The notes below the pieces were generated by a model. The model did not search any database. It was given only the letters and a program-made list of their open reading frames with translations, and was not told where the DNA came from. From contig NZ_JAHYCA010000002.1 of the NCBI RefSeq assembly GCF_019430905.1, forward strand, positions 1-64,000: DNA of 64,000 bases, given 5' to 3'. Below, in pieces: positions 1 to 8,434 of the stretch. This DNA is from Billgrantia antri. GTDB lineage: Bacteria > Pseudomonadota > Gammaproteobacteria > Pseudomonadales > Halomonadaceae. Within the stretch, counting starts at the first letter, position 1. Each line of letters starts with the position of its first letter. The position numbers were made by a program, and so were the translations under genes.

Positions 1-87
1 ATCCCATGCCGAACTCAGCAGTGAAACCGCTCAGCGCCGATGGTAGTGTGGGGTCTCCCCATGCGAGAGTAGGTCATCGTCAGGCAT
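1..87 (+). rRNA. rrf: 5S ribosomal RNA, 3' part (5' end outside window)
   Basis: The first 87 bases match the 3' three quarters of a gammaproteobacterial 5S rRNA: the loop sequence ATGCCGAACTCAG, then the conserved GGTAGTGTGGGGTCTCCCC arm and the closing tail ending CAGGCAT. The 5' part lies left of the window. The gene reads on the plus strand and is followed within 10 bases by an intrinsic terminator, so the window begins at the distal end of an rRNA operon. Confidence 0.95.
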
Positions 88-95
88 CTCTTCAG

Positions 96-124
96 AAACC
101 CCGGCCAACTGGTCGGGGTTTCGC
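96..124 (+). terminator. Intrinsic terminator of the rRNA operon
   Basis: An 11-bp GC-rich stem (AAACCCCGGCC pairing with GGTCGGGGTTT, one G-T wobble, loop AACT) sits 9 bases after the 5S end. The run of T is short. It would end the rRNA transcript. Confidence 0.8.
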
Positions 125-178
125 CGTTTAGGGCCTGTCCTGGAGAGTGGCGGAGCACCGCCCTCCGGACGGCCCGAA

Positions 179-236
179 CATCGTCAGGCACCATCTCTTC
201 CCAAACCCCAGCTTCGAAAGAGGCTGGGGTTTTTTC
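179..236 (+). repeat. Second copy of the 5S 3' tail followed by a second terminator
   Basis: Positions 179-190 repeat the last 12 conserved bases of the 5S gene (CATCGTCAGGCA) exactly. They are followed, as in the real gene, by ATCTCTTC and then a terminator: AAACCCCAGC at 203-212 pairs with GCTGGGGTTT at 223-232, with a T tract to 235. The rest of a 5S gene is not visible in front of it, since 125-178 shows no 5S arms. It looks like the remnant of a deleted second 5S copy, or a duplicated tail plus terminator. Confidence 0.6.
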
Positions 237-375
237 ATGTGCGCCTGTCTGAGGTCGGTAGAGCGAAGAAGAGCACGTTACACTGGTAAACAGGACCACA
301 CAGGATAGAGTGGAACAGAGGGTAGTACAGGGTTAGCGTATCGCTGAACGCCATCACCGACATGGAGCAAACTGA

Positions 376-585
376 GTGAAGTCAATAAGACACGGAAAAG
401 TCGCCTGGTTGCTGGTGGCAATCCTGATGGGCCTGATGGGCCTGCTGGGCTGCAGTGAGCCGGATCGTGAGGATACGACGGAACGTAATATCGACAAGGC
501 TATGGACGAGACTCAAGAGCGCCTGGGAGAGGTAGGCGAAGAAATCGAGAAGGATATGGAGGAAGAGAGAAAGAACAACGGATAG
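376..585 (+). CDS. Small predicted lipoprotein
   Basis: This 69-residue ORF starts with GTG, and GGAG lies about 10 bases upstream. The N-terminus is a classic lipoprotein signal: basic residues (KSIRHGK), a hydrophobic stretch of about 15 residues, then the lipobox LLGC with the acceptor cysteine near residue 26. The mature part is very acidic and helical (EDTTERNIDKAMDE...), ending in KNNG, with no enzymatic motif. It resembles short envelope lipoproteins of unknown function. The membrane-anchored fate is well supported; the role is unknown. Confidence 0.7.
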   Translation: MKSIRHGKVAWLLVAILMGLMGLLGCSEPDREDTTERNIDKAMDETQERLGEVGEEIEKDMEEERKNNG

Positions 586-613
586 AGGAGGCGCGCCACC
601 TTGGCCGCTTGAT

Positions 614-640
614 TCAAGTTTCTTCCCCGAGTGCCGATAA
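614..640 (+). promoter_or_regulatory. FliA (sigma-28) promoter of the chemoreceptor gene
   Basis: TCAAGTTT (614-621) and GCCGATAA (633-640) are separated by exactly 11 bases. The flagellar sigma-28 consensus is TAAAGTTT-N11-GCCGATAA, so 15 of 16 positions agree. It lies 66 bases before the receptor ATG at 706. A transcript starting near 648 would exclude the longer reading frame that begins at 631. Confidence 0.85.
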
Positions 641-705
641 ATTTGACTAAACGGTCAAAGCGGCGTGACCACCCTGGCGATACGCCGCAGCCAAGGGGAA
701 GTAAA

Positions 706-2589
706 ATGAAAAACCTCACCATCGCCCAACGGTTGATGCTAATCATCAGCCTATGCATGCTCCTGATCGTCGGCGGTGCCACCGCCATTCAGTACCGTCT
801 GTTCGGCGATTTGGTGACCGACCGGGTCACGACGGCCGAGTTGCCGGCCACGCTGTCGAGCATTCGCAACGATATCGAAGCGACGCTGGCGCCTCCTATC
901 GCCGTGGCCGAGGAGTTGGCTCACAATCGCTATCTCAAGGATTGGCTGGCCGCAGGCGAGCCAGCCGTGGACGCCGACCGGGCCACTACCCATTTCAGGG
1001 ACATTCAGCAGCGCACTCAGGCCGATGTGGTGTTCTACGTATCGGCGCAGAGCGGCAACTACTACACCGCCAATGGAATCCAGCGCACCCTGAGTCGCGA
1101 GGACGACCGCTGGTTCTACGACCTCATCGAGGCCTCTGGCGGCGACGCTTACCAGCTCGATATCGATAACGAAGGCGGTGAGCTGAAGGTTTTTATCAAC
1201 CATGTGATCGAAGCGAACGGTGAGCGTGTCGGCATTGCGGGGGTGGGGTATACCCTGGAGACAATGGCGTCCGCTATTCGCGATTATCGCCTGGGTGAGA
1301 GTGGTACGGTATTCCTGGCCAACCGGGCTGGTGCCATCAGTATTCATCCCGACGGCGCAGAGCGGGTAGGCGAACCATTGACGGAGCTGCCAGGCTGGGA
1401 AAGTGTCGCCCCTGCACTGCTGGCGGAGGAGGGTTATCGATACTCTACGCTGCGTGACCTGGAAGGCGCCGAGCATTTGGTAGCAGCCATCGACATACCC
1501 GGCACCGAGTGGGTCGCCTTCGCCCAGGTTCCGCGTGATGAGCTGTTTGCCGATCTCAACCGAGCGGTCGTGCTGATTCTATTGGCTGTGGGCCTTATCC
1601 TGCTGGCGAGCCTGGGAGTGATCGCGCTATTGCTGCGCTCGCAAATGCGGCCGATACGGCGTACTGCCGAAGCGATGCGGGATATCGCTCAGGGAGACGG
1701 GGACCTGACCCTGCGCTTGCCGGTCAACGGCAAGGATGAAAGCGCTGAGCTTGCCGTGCAGTTCAATGCCTTCGCCGACAAGATGCATGACGTACTGAGT
1801 CTTGTGCGGGCCAGCAGCGATACTGTGCGCCTCGCCGCCCAGGAAATCGCTACCGGCGGCAAGGACATGTCAAGGCGCACGGACCAGGCGGCTTCCAGCC
1901 TGCAGGAGACTTCGGCCTCCATGGAGGAGATTACCGGCACCGTGGAAAATACCTCCGCGTCATCCCGAGAGGCCAATGCCTTGTCGCAGGCTTCGGCAGA
2001 GCTTGCCCAGCGTACCAGCGGGCAGGTAGAACAAGTCGTGACCACCATGGGGGAGATTCAGCAAGCCTCGGTGAAAGTCGGCGACATCGTACGGGTCATG
2101 GACGATATCGCCTTTCAAACCAACCTGCTGGCTCTCAATGCTTCGGTCGAGGCGGCGAGGGCAGGTGAGAGCGGTCGCGGGTTTGCCGTCGTGGCTGGCG
2201 AGGTACGCCAATTGGCCACGCGCAGTGCGGCGGCCTCGCGTGATATTCGTCAGCTGATCGAAGCCTCGGGCGAAAAGGTGCAGAGTGGTACCCGTTTGGT
2301 GAGTGAAGCCGGCAAGGCAATGCATGAGCTGATGGAAAGAGTGCAACGCGTGGCGGGCATGCTGAGCGAGATCAGCCATGCCGCCGGTGAACAGAGCGAT
2401 GGTATCGGCCAAGTGAATATTGCCGTGGCGGAACTGGACCGCATGACGCAGCAGAACGCTGCGTTGGCGGAGCAGTCGACCACGGCGGCCGATCAGCTCA
2501 GCGAACAGGCCGATCAGCTAGCGTCGATGGTGGGCCGCTTCAAGCTGCGCAGCGACCTGTTGCCGGCACCCGACGCCGAGCCAGCCTGA
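706..2589 (+). CDS. Methyl-accepting chemotaxis protein
   Basis: This 627-residue transmembrane chemoreceptor starts at the ATG at 706, chosen for the AAGGGGAAG ribosome site just upstream and the FliA promoter at 614-640. TM1 is near residues 10-30, followed by a periplasmic Cache-like sensor domain of about 250 residues, TM2 near 286-310 (AVVLILLAVGLILLASLGV), a HAMP linker, and a cytoplasmic methylation and signalling coiled coil. The highly conserved hairpin tip (DDIAFQTNLLALNASVEAAR...) is intact, so it should couple to CheA and CheW. The C-terminus (LPAPDAEPA) has no NWETF-type tether for CheR/CheB. The ligand cannot be read from the sequence. Confidence 0.95.
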   Translation: MKNLTIAQRLMLIISLCMLLIVGGATAIQYRLFGDLVTDRVTTAELPATLSSIRNDIEATLAPPIAVAEELAHNRYLKDWLAAGEPAVDADRATTHFRDIQQRTQADVVFYVSAQSGNYYTANGIQRTLSREDDRWFYDLIEASGGDAYQLDIDNEGGELKVFINHVIEANGERVGIAGVGYTLETMASAIRDYRLGESGTVFLANRAGAISIHPDGAERVGEPLTELPGWESVAPALLAEEGYRYSTLRDLEGAEHLVAAIDIPGTEWVAFAQVPRDELFADLNRAVVLILLAVGLILLASLGVIALLLRSQMRPIRRTAEAMRDIAQGDGDLTLRLPVNGKDESAELAVQFNAFADKMHDVLSLVRASSDTVRLAAQEIATGGKDMSRRTDQAASSLQETSASMEEITGTVENTSASSREANALSQASAELAQRTSGQVEQVVTTMGEIQQASVKVGDIVRVMDDIAFQTNLLALNASVEAARAGESGRGFAVVAGEVRQLATRSAAASRDIRQLIEASGEKVQSGTRLVSEAGKAMHELMERVQRVAGMLSEISHAAGEQSDGIGQVNIAVAELDRMTQQNAALAEQSTTAADQLSEQADQLASMVGRFKLRSDLLPAPDAEPA

Positions 2590-2653
2590 AATGTCACGTG
2601 GCTATTGCTGCGATGGGGCATCACGGGATTGCTCGGTGTCCGTGACGGAATAG

Positions 2654-2680
2654 GAAGAGCCGGTCAAGGACCGGCTCTTC
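2654..2680. terminator. Bidirectional terminator between convergent genes
   Basis: A perfect 11-bp stem (GAAGAGCCGGT / ACCGGCTCTTC) with loop CAAGG lies between the chemoreceptor stop and the convergent Tim44-like gene. The flanking T and A content is modest, so it could serve both strands. Confidence 0.75.
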
Positions 2681-2696
2681 GCCTTATAAGTACAGG

Positions 2697-3518
2697 TCAG
2701 CTGGCGTTCTGCTCAATACCTTGGAGGTACCAGGGAGCGCCATCGCGCACATCGCGAATCAGATGCCAAGTCTCGTTGAATTCGGTTTGTTCACCGTTTT
2801 CTTCGAGAATGCCATGGAAGATCACCGTGGCTTCCGCTTGGCCACCCATCTCACGCACATCACCGAGTTCGGCGAACAGGCGCACGATCTCCGTGCGGTT
2901 GTTGGCCGGCTGCCTGTCGCGCTCTTCACGCAACAGATTGTATAGCTCGGGCGTTACATACTCCTGGATACCTGCAAAATCGTTATTGTCCCAGGCGCGT
3001 TGCAGGGTCATGAAGTGTTCCTTGGCCCCGGTAAGGAAGCGCTCTCGGTCGAACCAGGCCGGTAGGCTGCCAAAGCTGCTTCCACCCATGGCGACACCCT
3101 GTGTCGGCTGGAAGGCCTGGGGCTCAAGCGGTGACTGACGCTCGGCCGCTGGCTGGGGGCCTCCGGCCACGGCAGGGCGGCGGCGCGCCAACAGCCGGAG
3201 CAGCAGGAAGCCGAGGCCGGCGATCAGCAGAATGTCCATCAGCCGCAGTTCGTCGAAGGCGCCGCCAAAGAACATTGCCGCCAGCAGCCCGCCGGCGAGC
3301 ATGCCCCCCAGCATGCCGGGCATGCGTGAGCCGGTAGCCCGGTTCGACTGTGCCTGACGTGCCGGAGCGGCCTGGCTGGAGGTGGCTGCCGGGCGGTCGG
3401 CCGAGCGGGAGAAACTGCCGATGTTGCCGCCGCCGCCCATGCGGCGGGCTTCGGCATGTTCGACGGCCAGGCCGAAACCCATCACGGCGACTATCAGCAT
3501 GACCAGGAAGTGGCGCAT
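2697..3518 (-). CDS. Tim44-like domain membrane protein
   Basis: The 273-residue protein starts at the ATG at 3518, preceded by GAGGAAC; a longer frame to 3569 has no better site. The N-terminus MRHFLVMLIVAVMGFGLAVEH reads as a signal peptide, followed by a Gly/Ser/Ala-rich low-complexity segment (RRMGGGGNIGSFSRS). Two adjacent hydrophobic segments follow (GGMLAGGLLAAMFFGGAF and IADILLI-like to about residue 130). The C-terminal 130 residues read as a Tim44-like domain, with the FLTGAKEHFMTLQRAWDNND helix and the final DVRDGAPWYLQGIEQ strand. Such proteins sit at the inner membrane and their role in bacteria is unclear. Confidence 0.85.
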   Translation of the reverse strand: MRHFLVMLIVAVMGFGLAVEHAEARRMGGGGNIGSFSRSADRPAATSSQAAPARQAQSNRATGSRMPGMLGGMLAGGLLAAMFFGGAFDELRLMDILLIAGLGFLLLRLLARRRPAVAGGPQPAAERQSPLEPQAFQPTQGVAMGGSSFGSLPAWFDRERFLTGAKEHFMTLQRAWDNNDFAGIQEYVTPELYNLLREERDRQPANNRTEIVRLFAELGDVREMGGQAEATVIFHGILEENGEQTEFNETWHLIRDVRDGAPWYLQGIEQNAS

Positions 3519-3614
3519 CGATTGGTTCCTCTTCAGGATTGAGGGTAAAGTCGAATTTGGTTGCTCCATTCTAACGGCTATGCTGGAGGAAGTGCTGAAA
3601 AAATGGGGAAAACC

Positions 3615-4190
3615 ATGCGCTTGAAGAGTGAAAGCAGCTTGCTGCTGATCGTTGATCTGCAGGCAGGCCTGCTGCCGGTCATCGATGGCGGCAACCAGGC
3701 CCTTGCCGAAGCGCAGTGGCTTGGCGGGCTCGCCTGCGAGCTGGACGTGCCGGTCTGGTTGACCGAGCAGTATCCGGAGGGGCTGGGCGGGACCGAGCCG
3801 CGGTTGGTGGAAGCACTACCCGATCATCGGCTGTGGCGTAAGGTGCATTTCAACGCCCATGCCGAGGCGGATTTTGCCGCTGCGCTGGAAGCGAGCGGCA
3901 AGCGACAGGTCGTGCTGTGCGGCAGCGAAGCGCACATCTGCGTGCTGCAGACCGGCCTGGGACTACTGCAAGCGGGCTATGAGGTGTACTGGCTTTGCGA
4001 GGCAACGGTCAGCCGGCGTGCGGAGGAGGCAAGGCTCGCCCGCGAGCGCATGACCGCGGCGGGGGCGATCCCGGTGAGTGCCGACATGGTGGCCTACGAG
4101 TGGCTCGAGCGCTGTGACGACGAGCGTTTCCGCCAGGTCCACAAGCGCTTTCTCAAGCCACGCTCGTCGCGCCCGCTACGTTTCTTCTGA
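3615..4190 (+). CDS. Isochorismatase family cysteine hydrolase
   Basis: About 191 residues in the YcaC-like group of the isochorismatase fold. The proposed triad is visible: Asp in LLIVDLQ near residue 14, Lys in WRKVHFNAH, and the nucleophile Cys in GSEAHICVLQT. The preceding cis-peptide region and the C-terminal helices (RLARERMTAAGA) are complete. Start choice is uncertain: ATG at 3603 is 13 bases from GGAGG, while ATG at 3615 fits family lengths better. It is convergent with yaaA, only 5 bases apart. The substrate (an amide, ureide or isochorismate-like compound) cannot be predicted. Confidence 0.88.
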   Translation: MRLKSESSLLLIVDLQAGLLPVIDGGNQALAEAQWLGGLACELDVPVWLTEQYPEGLGGTEPRLVEALPDHRLWRKVHFNAHAEADFAAALEASGKRQVVLCGSEAHICVLQTGLGLLQAGYEVYWLCEATVSRRAEEARLARERMTAAGAIPVSADMVAYEWLERCDDERFRQVHKRFLKPRSSRPLRFF

Positions 4191-4195
4191 CCCGT

Positions 4196-4975
4196 TCAGT
4201 TCTGGTTCTCACGGCGCGTAAAGACCAACGTGTCGCCTTCCGACATGGCGGGGTTGAAGGCGTAACCCGCCACATCGAACGCCTTGAGATCCTCAGGGTC
4301 ATCCAGACGCTGCCGGATCATCCAGGCGGCCATCAGGCCACGTGCCTTCTTGGCATAGAAGCTGATGATCTTGAACTTGCCGTTCTTTTCGTCCTTGAAC
4401 ACCGGTGTGATCACGCGAGCATCCAGCCGCCGGGTGTCGATGGCCTTGAAGTACTCGTTGGAGGCCAGGTTGACCAGCACCTTCGAGCCGCTCTCGGCAA
4501 TGGCTTTGTTGAGTGCCCCGGTCAGAGTGCCTTGCCAGTAGGCATACAGATCCTTGCCGGCCGGGTTGGGCAGTCGAGTTCCCATCTCCAGGCGGTAGGG
4601 CTGGATCAGGTCGAGCGGGCGCAGCAGACCGTACAAGCCTGAGAGGATGCGCAGGTGTCGCTGGGCAAATTCGTTGTCGTCGTCGCGGAATGCACTCGCC
4701 TCGAGACCTAGGTAGACGTCGCCCTGGAAGGCTTGTGCGGCCGGCTTGGCGTTCTCGGGCGTGAAGCGGGGCTGCCATTCGGCGAAGCGGGCGGCGTTGA
4801 GGCCGGCCAGCTTGTCGCTGATGCCCATCAGCTCGCTGAGCTGCTGCGGCGAGTAGTCGCGGAGAATGGCAACGAGTCGCTGGCTATGGTCGAGAAAGTC
4901 CGGCTGCGAATGGATGGTCGTCGTGGCAGGGGTCTCGAAGTCCAGCGTCTTCGCCGGCGAGATCACGCTCAGCAT
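4196..4975 (-). CDS. yaaA: Peroxide stress protein YaaA (DUF328/UPF0246)
   Basis: The 259-residue protein begins [14 protein letters not shown], the signature of the YaaA family. Also conserved are the [21 protein letters not shown] block, [12 protein letters not shown], and the C-terminal [26 protein letters not shown]. In Escherichia coli YaaA lowers intracellular free iron and limits DNA damage during hydrogen peroxide stress. Length and motifs match the family throughout. It appears to be a single gene with its own upstream region. Confidence 0.95.
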   Translation of the reverse strand: MLSVISPAKTLDFETPATTTIHSQPDFLDHSQRLVAILRDYSPQQLSELMGISDKLAGLNAARFAEWQPRFTPENAKPAAQAFQGDVYLGLEASAFRDDDNEFAQRHLRILSGLYGLLRPLDLIQPYRLEMGTRLPNPAGKDLYAYWQGTLTGALNKAIAESGSKVLVNLASNEYFKAIDTRRLDARVITPVFKDEKNGKFKIISFYAKKARGLMAAWMIRQRLDDPEDLKAFDVAGYAFNPAMSEGDTLVFTRRENQN

Positions 4976-5098
4976 GGGGTACTCCTGTAGCTGATATGAG
5001 GCGAATCGGGAATGGACCGATTATATCAGCAGCGCGGAGTTCGCAGGGCTATCGTGGCGATAGCCCTGGCGAATGAAGCGATGACGCAGGTGGCACCC

Positions 5099-6130
5099 TC
5101 AGGGACAGGGGTTGGGAATTCGCTGATGCACCTCCTCGATGGCGTCGAGCACGCTCTGGTCGAGCTTGAGCGATTCGCTCGCCAGGTTGCTCTCGAGCTG
5201 CTCCATCGTGGTAGCGCCGATGATATTGCTGGTGAGAAAGCTACGCGAATTGACGAAGGCCAAGGCCATCTGAGCCGGGTCCAGATCGTTCTCCCGAGCG
5301 ATATCGACATAGGCGCGGGTGGCCTGCTCGGCAAGTGGGGAGGTGTAGCGTTTGAAGCGCTCGAAGAGCGTGAGGCGAGCGTTCTCAGGACGCGCACCAT
5401 CAAGGTACTTGCCCGATAGCACACCGAAACCGAGCGGCGAGTAAGCCAGCAGGCCAACGTTCTCGCGTTGGGCGACTTCGGCCAGGCCGATTTCGAAGGT
5501 TCTGTTGAGCAGATTGTAGGGGTTCTGGATCGAGGCCACGCGCGGCAGGTCGAGCCGCTCGGCCAGCTGCAGCGACTTCATCACGCCCCATGGCGTCTCG
5601 TTGGAAAGGCCGATGGCGCGAACCTTGCCGGCTTCGACCAGTTCCTTGAGGGCAGCCAGGGTCTCTTCCAGCGGGATGGCTTCGTCCTCTTCATCGTGCT
5701 CGTAGCCCAGGCGTCCGAAATAGTTGGTCGAGCGTTCAGGCCAGTGCAACTGGTAGAGATCGACGTAATCCGTCTGCAGTCGAGCAAGGCTGGCATCGAT
5801 GGCCTGGTGAATGTGTGCACGGCTCAGGCGCGGGCCGCCCCGAATGTGCTCGAGGCCCGGTCCGGTGACCTTGGTGGCGACGATGACGTCATCGCGGCTT
5901 TCGCGACGCCGGAGCCAGCTGCCGATGTAGGCTTCGGTGCGGCCCTGGGTTTCGGCGCGGGGCGGGACGGGATACATCTCGGCGGCGTCGATGAAGTTGA
6001 TGCCGAAGGCTACGGCGCGGTCGAGCTGTTCATGGGCTTCGGCTTCACTGTTCTGCTCGCCGAATGTCATGGTGCCCAGGCACAGGCGGCTGACTTCGAT
6101 GCCCGTGTCGCCAAGCGGTCGCGTCTGCAT
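5099..6130 (-). CDS. tas: NADP(H)-dependent aldo/keto reductase, Tas type
   Basis: The 343-residue protein starts MQTRPLGDTGIEVSRLCLGTMTFG. It carries the aldo/keto reductase catalytic set: Asp-Tyr in FIDAAEMYPVPPRAE, Lys in VIVATKVTG, and His in VDLYQLHWPER. The insert naming TQGRTEAYIGSWL is typical of the Tas subgroup. The C-terminal nucleotide-binding part (SNIIGATTMEQLESNL) is complete. Tas is a cytosolic reductase known for complementing tyrosine auxotrophy in E. coli; its natural substrate is unclear. The upstream ORF extension to 6217 is unlikely, because the family start aligns with the ATG at 6130. Confidence 0.93.
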   Translation of the reverse strand: MQTRPLGDTGIEVSRLCLGTMTFGEQNSEAEAHEQLDRAVAFGINFIDAAEMYPVPPRAETQGRTEAYIGSWLRRRESRDDVIVATKVTGPGLEHIRGGPRLSRAHIHQAIDASLARLQTDYVDLYQLHWPERSTNYFGRLGYEHDEEDEAIPLEETLAALKELVEAGKVRAIGLSNETPWGVMKSLQLAERLDLPRVASIQNPYNLLNRTFEIGLAEVAQRENVGLLAYSPLGFGVLSGKYLDGARPENARLTLFERFKRYTSPLAEQATRAYVDIARENDLDPAQMALAFVNSRSFLTSNIIGATTMEQLESNLASESLKLDQSVLDAIEEVHQRIPNPCP

Positions 6131-6375
6131 CTTCGCTCCTGTCTGAGAGGGGTCGTAAGCGTTCTCGAGGCATATCCAAAGCCATGCTAGCCGAGGCCTA
6201 CCACGGCAGCAAATCATAGGGGTTGAGTCCCCGCCGGGGCGAGCGTATGCTGGCGACCCTCAGCGGCCCCGGCGGAGTCCCGCGGCAAGCTCAAGACAGG
6301 CCATGACGAGGATCACAGGGTGTGAGCGCAGCGTCATATGGCCAGCTTCACGACGTAGGCAAGGTTGTTTGCACT

Positions 6376-6894
6376 ATGACGCAGGCATCATCATTGTTCA
6401 CCCGACTCGAGTACCGTCTTGCGGAACAGCTCTTCCACACGCGCTGGCTGCCTCGTTCGCCGCGTACCCAGCGTCTGACCATGCATCTGTTCGAGCGCTG
6501 CGCCGATGCCGGTCATCCTGCGGCACTCTCGCTTTACGGGCATATGCTATTCCAGCGTGGCGTGAGTCCGCAGGACAAGGCGCGCGGGGCGCGCTACGTC
6601 ATCGAGGCGGCGCAGGCCGGCAACCTCAAGGCTCAGTACCAGGCCGGGCGCATCCTCGAGCATGGTTGTGCCCAGTATCCGCGGCGCGAGGAGCGTGCCG
6701 TCACCTGGTATGCCCGTGCCGGCGAATCGGGACATCCGCTCGCGGCCATGCGGCTGGCCAAGGCCTATCGCCTCGGCGAGCTGGGGCTGCCCGTGGATGG
6801 CGCCCAGGCCGAGCGCTGGCAATCCCTTGCCGACCGCCACGCCGGATGGGAAGGTGACGAACTGGACAGCGGTACTGCCCAGGCCCGACACTAA
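6376..6894 (+). CDS. Sel1-like repeat protein
   Basis: About 172 residues built from Sel1/TPR-like helical repeats. Repeats are visible as CADAGHPAALSLYGHMLF, AAQAGNLKAQYQAGRILEHG and RAGESGHPLAAMRLAKAYRLGELGLPVD. No signal peptide is obvious, so it is probably a cytosolic protein-interaction scaffold. A GTG at 6322 gives a longer version, but the family homology begins near MTQASSLFTRLEYRLAEQLF, so 6376 is preferred. It is followed closely by the exonuclease gene at 6956. Confidence 0.8.
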   Translation: MTQASSLFTRLEYRLAEQLFHTRWLPRSPRTQRLTMHLFERCADAGHPAALSLYGHMLFQRGVSPQDKARGARYVIEAAQAGNLKAQYQAGRILEHGCAQYPRREERAVTWYARAGESGHPLAAMRLAKAYRLGELGLPVDGAQAERWQSLADRHAGWEGDELDSGTAQARH

Positions 6895-6955
6895 CCGTAA
6901 CCTTTCCCGCCACGGCTGATGCCATGCCGCCCTGCTTTCGAGGACACGCCCATTC

Positions 6956-7456
6956 GTGACGCTGCCGACACTGCTGGATATCGAGGCGTCCGGGTTCGGG
7001 CGCGGTAGCTACCCCATCGAGATCGGCCTGGCACGGGCCGACGGCAGCTGCTGCGCTTTTCTCGTCCAACCCATGGCAGAGTGGACGCACTGGGACCCCA
7101 AGGCCGAGCTGCTGCATGGAATCTCCCGCGCACGCTTGCAGCGCGAAGGGCTGCCCGTAGCGCAGGTCGCTCGCTGGCTCAACGATGAGCTGAGCGAGAT
7201 CGGCGTGGCCTACAGCGATAGCTGGGGTTACGACAACACCTGGCTGTCGTTGCTGTTCCACCATGCCGGCATGCTCCCTGCCTTCCGCCTCGAGGCGCTG
7301 CGCATTTTGCTCAGCGAGCCGCAGCTTGCCGTCTGGCACAGAACCCGCGAGGCGCTGGTCAGGGAGTTAGGTATTCATCGCCATCGCGCCGGCGAGGATG
7401 CCCGCCTGCTCCAGCTCACCTACCAGCGCACCCGTCAGCAGGCCAGCTGCGGCTAG
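6956..7456 (+). CDS. DEDDh-type 3'-5' exonuclease family protein
   Basis: The 166-residue protein begins at a GTG. The exonuclease I motif is TLLDIEASGFGRGSYPIEIGL (Asp-Ile-Glu). Motif II lies around DSWGYDNTWLSLLF and motif III around HRHRAGEDARLLQ, supplying the His and final Asp of a DEDDh centre. It is small, like RNase T/oligoribonuclease-type domains, but does not match either well enough to name. Its TAG stop overlaps the stop of the convergent quinone reductase within a shared CTAG. Confidence 0.8.
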   Translation: MTLPTLLDIEASGFGRGSYPIEIGLARADGSCCAFLVQPMAEWTHWDPKAELLHGISRARLQREGLPVAQVARWLNDELSEIGVAYSDSWGYDNTWLSLLFHHAGMLPAFRLEALRILLSEPQLAVWHRTREALVRELGIHRHRAGEDARLLQLTYQRTRQQASCG

Positions 7457-8424
7457 CCCTCACCGCTCACTGCCAGCAGTACCTTGCCGATATTGGCATC
7501 CCGCTCGATATGGGCATGGGCGGCTTCGGCTTCTTCGATCGGCCAGCTGCGGTCGATCAGCGGGCGGATCTCTCCACTGGCCAGGCGAGGCCAGACATGA
7601 GCCAGAAGCGCATCGAGAATGGCGCCCTTGGCCGCTGGCGGCCTGGCACGCAGGGTCGAGCCGATCAGTCGCTGCCGCTTCATCAGCATTCGCCCCATAT
7701 CGAGTTCGGCGCAGCGTCCACCCATCAGGCCGATCAGCACCAGGCGGCCCTCGGCGTTGAGTACCTGTTGATTGTCGGCAAGATAGGCCGCGCCGACCGG
7801 GTCGAGAATCACATCCGCACCGCCCCATTGCTTTACGGCTGTCACGAAGCTGCCCTGATGACGATTGAAAACGCCATCGGCCCCCAACTCACGGCAGGCG
7901 AAAAGCTTGTCATCGCTGCCCGCCGTGACGAAGCAGGGGTGGCCGAAGGCCCGGCAGAGCTGGATCGCCGCAGTGCCGACGCCGCTGGCGCCGGCGTGCA
8001 GCAGGACGCGCTCGCCGGCTGCCAGCTGGCCCTCCATGAACAGGTTGAGCCAGGCGGTGGCGAACACCTCGGGCAGGGCCGCGGCGTCACGCAGGCCGAA
8101 GCCTTGTGGCAGTGGCAGGACCTGCCGCGCATCGACGACTACCTCCTCGGCATAACCGCCTCCGGCCAGCAGGGCGCAGACCCGCTCCCCTGGGCACAGG
8201 CTGTCGACTCCGGGGCCGGCCTCGACCACCGTGCCACTGACCTCGAGGCCGAGGATGTTGCTGACGCCGGTCGGGGGAGGGTAGTGCCCGGCGCGCTGCA
8301 TCAGGTCGGCACGATTGACGCCGGCCCAGGCGACACGCAGGCGAACTTCCCCCGCTGCGGGCCCCTCGGGGGCGGGCTGCGCACGCCAGCGCAGGTGGTT
8401 CTGCTCGACGGCGATGGCATGCAT
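7453..8424 (-). CDS. NAD(P)H quinone oxidoreductase, zinc-independent MDR family (PIG3-like)
   Basis: The 323-residue protein has an N-terminal GroES-like half (GEVRLRVAWAGVNRADLMQRAGHYPPP) and a Rossmann half with VLLHAGASGVGTAAIQLCRAFG and VILDPVGAAYL. The structural and catalytic zinc ligands of alcohol dehydrogenases are absent, typical of the quinone oxidoreductase/PIG3 group. The start at 8424 follows a strong GGAGG. It lies 10 bases after the LOG-family gene on the same strand and is probably cotranscribed with it. The substrate is likely a quinone or an alpha,beta-unsaturated carbonyl. Confidence 0.92.
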   Translation of the reverse strand: MHAIAVEQNHLRWRAQPAPEGPAAGEVRLRVAWAGVNRADLMQRAGHYPPPTGVSNILGLEVSGTVVEAGPGVDSLCPGERVCALLAGGGYAEEVVVDARQVLPLPQGFGLRDAAALPEVFATAWLNLFMEGQLAAGERVLLHAGASGVGTAAIQLCRAFGHPCFVTAGSDDKLFACRELGADGVFNRHQGSFVTAVKQWGGADVILDPVGAAYLADNQQVLNAEGRLVLIGLMGGRCAELDMGRMLMKRQRLIGSTLRARPPAAKGAILDALLAHVWPRLASGEIRPLIDRSWPIEEAEAAHAHIERDANIGKVLLAVSGEG

Positions 8425-8434
8425 GGGTGACCTC

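Noticed and set aside
631..705. Longer start of the chemoreceptor at 631
   Set aside because: It would place the -10 element inside the coding region; the ATG at 706 has a good ribosome site and follows the FliA promoter.
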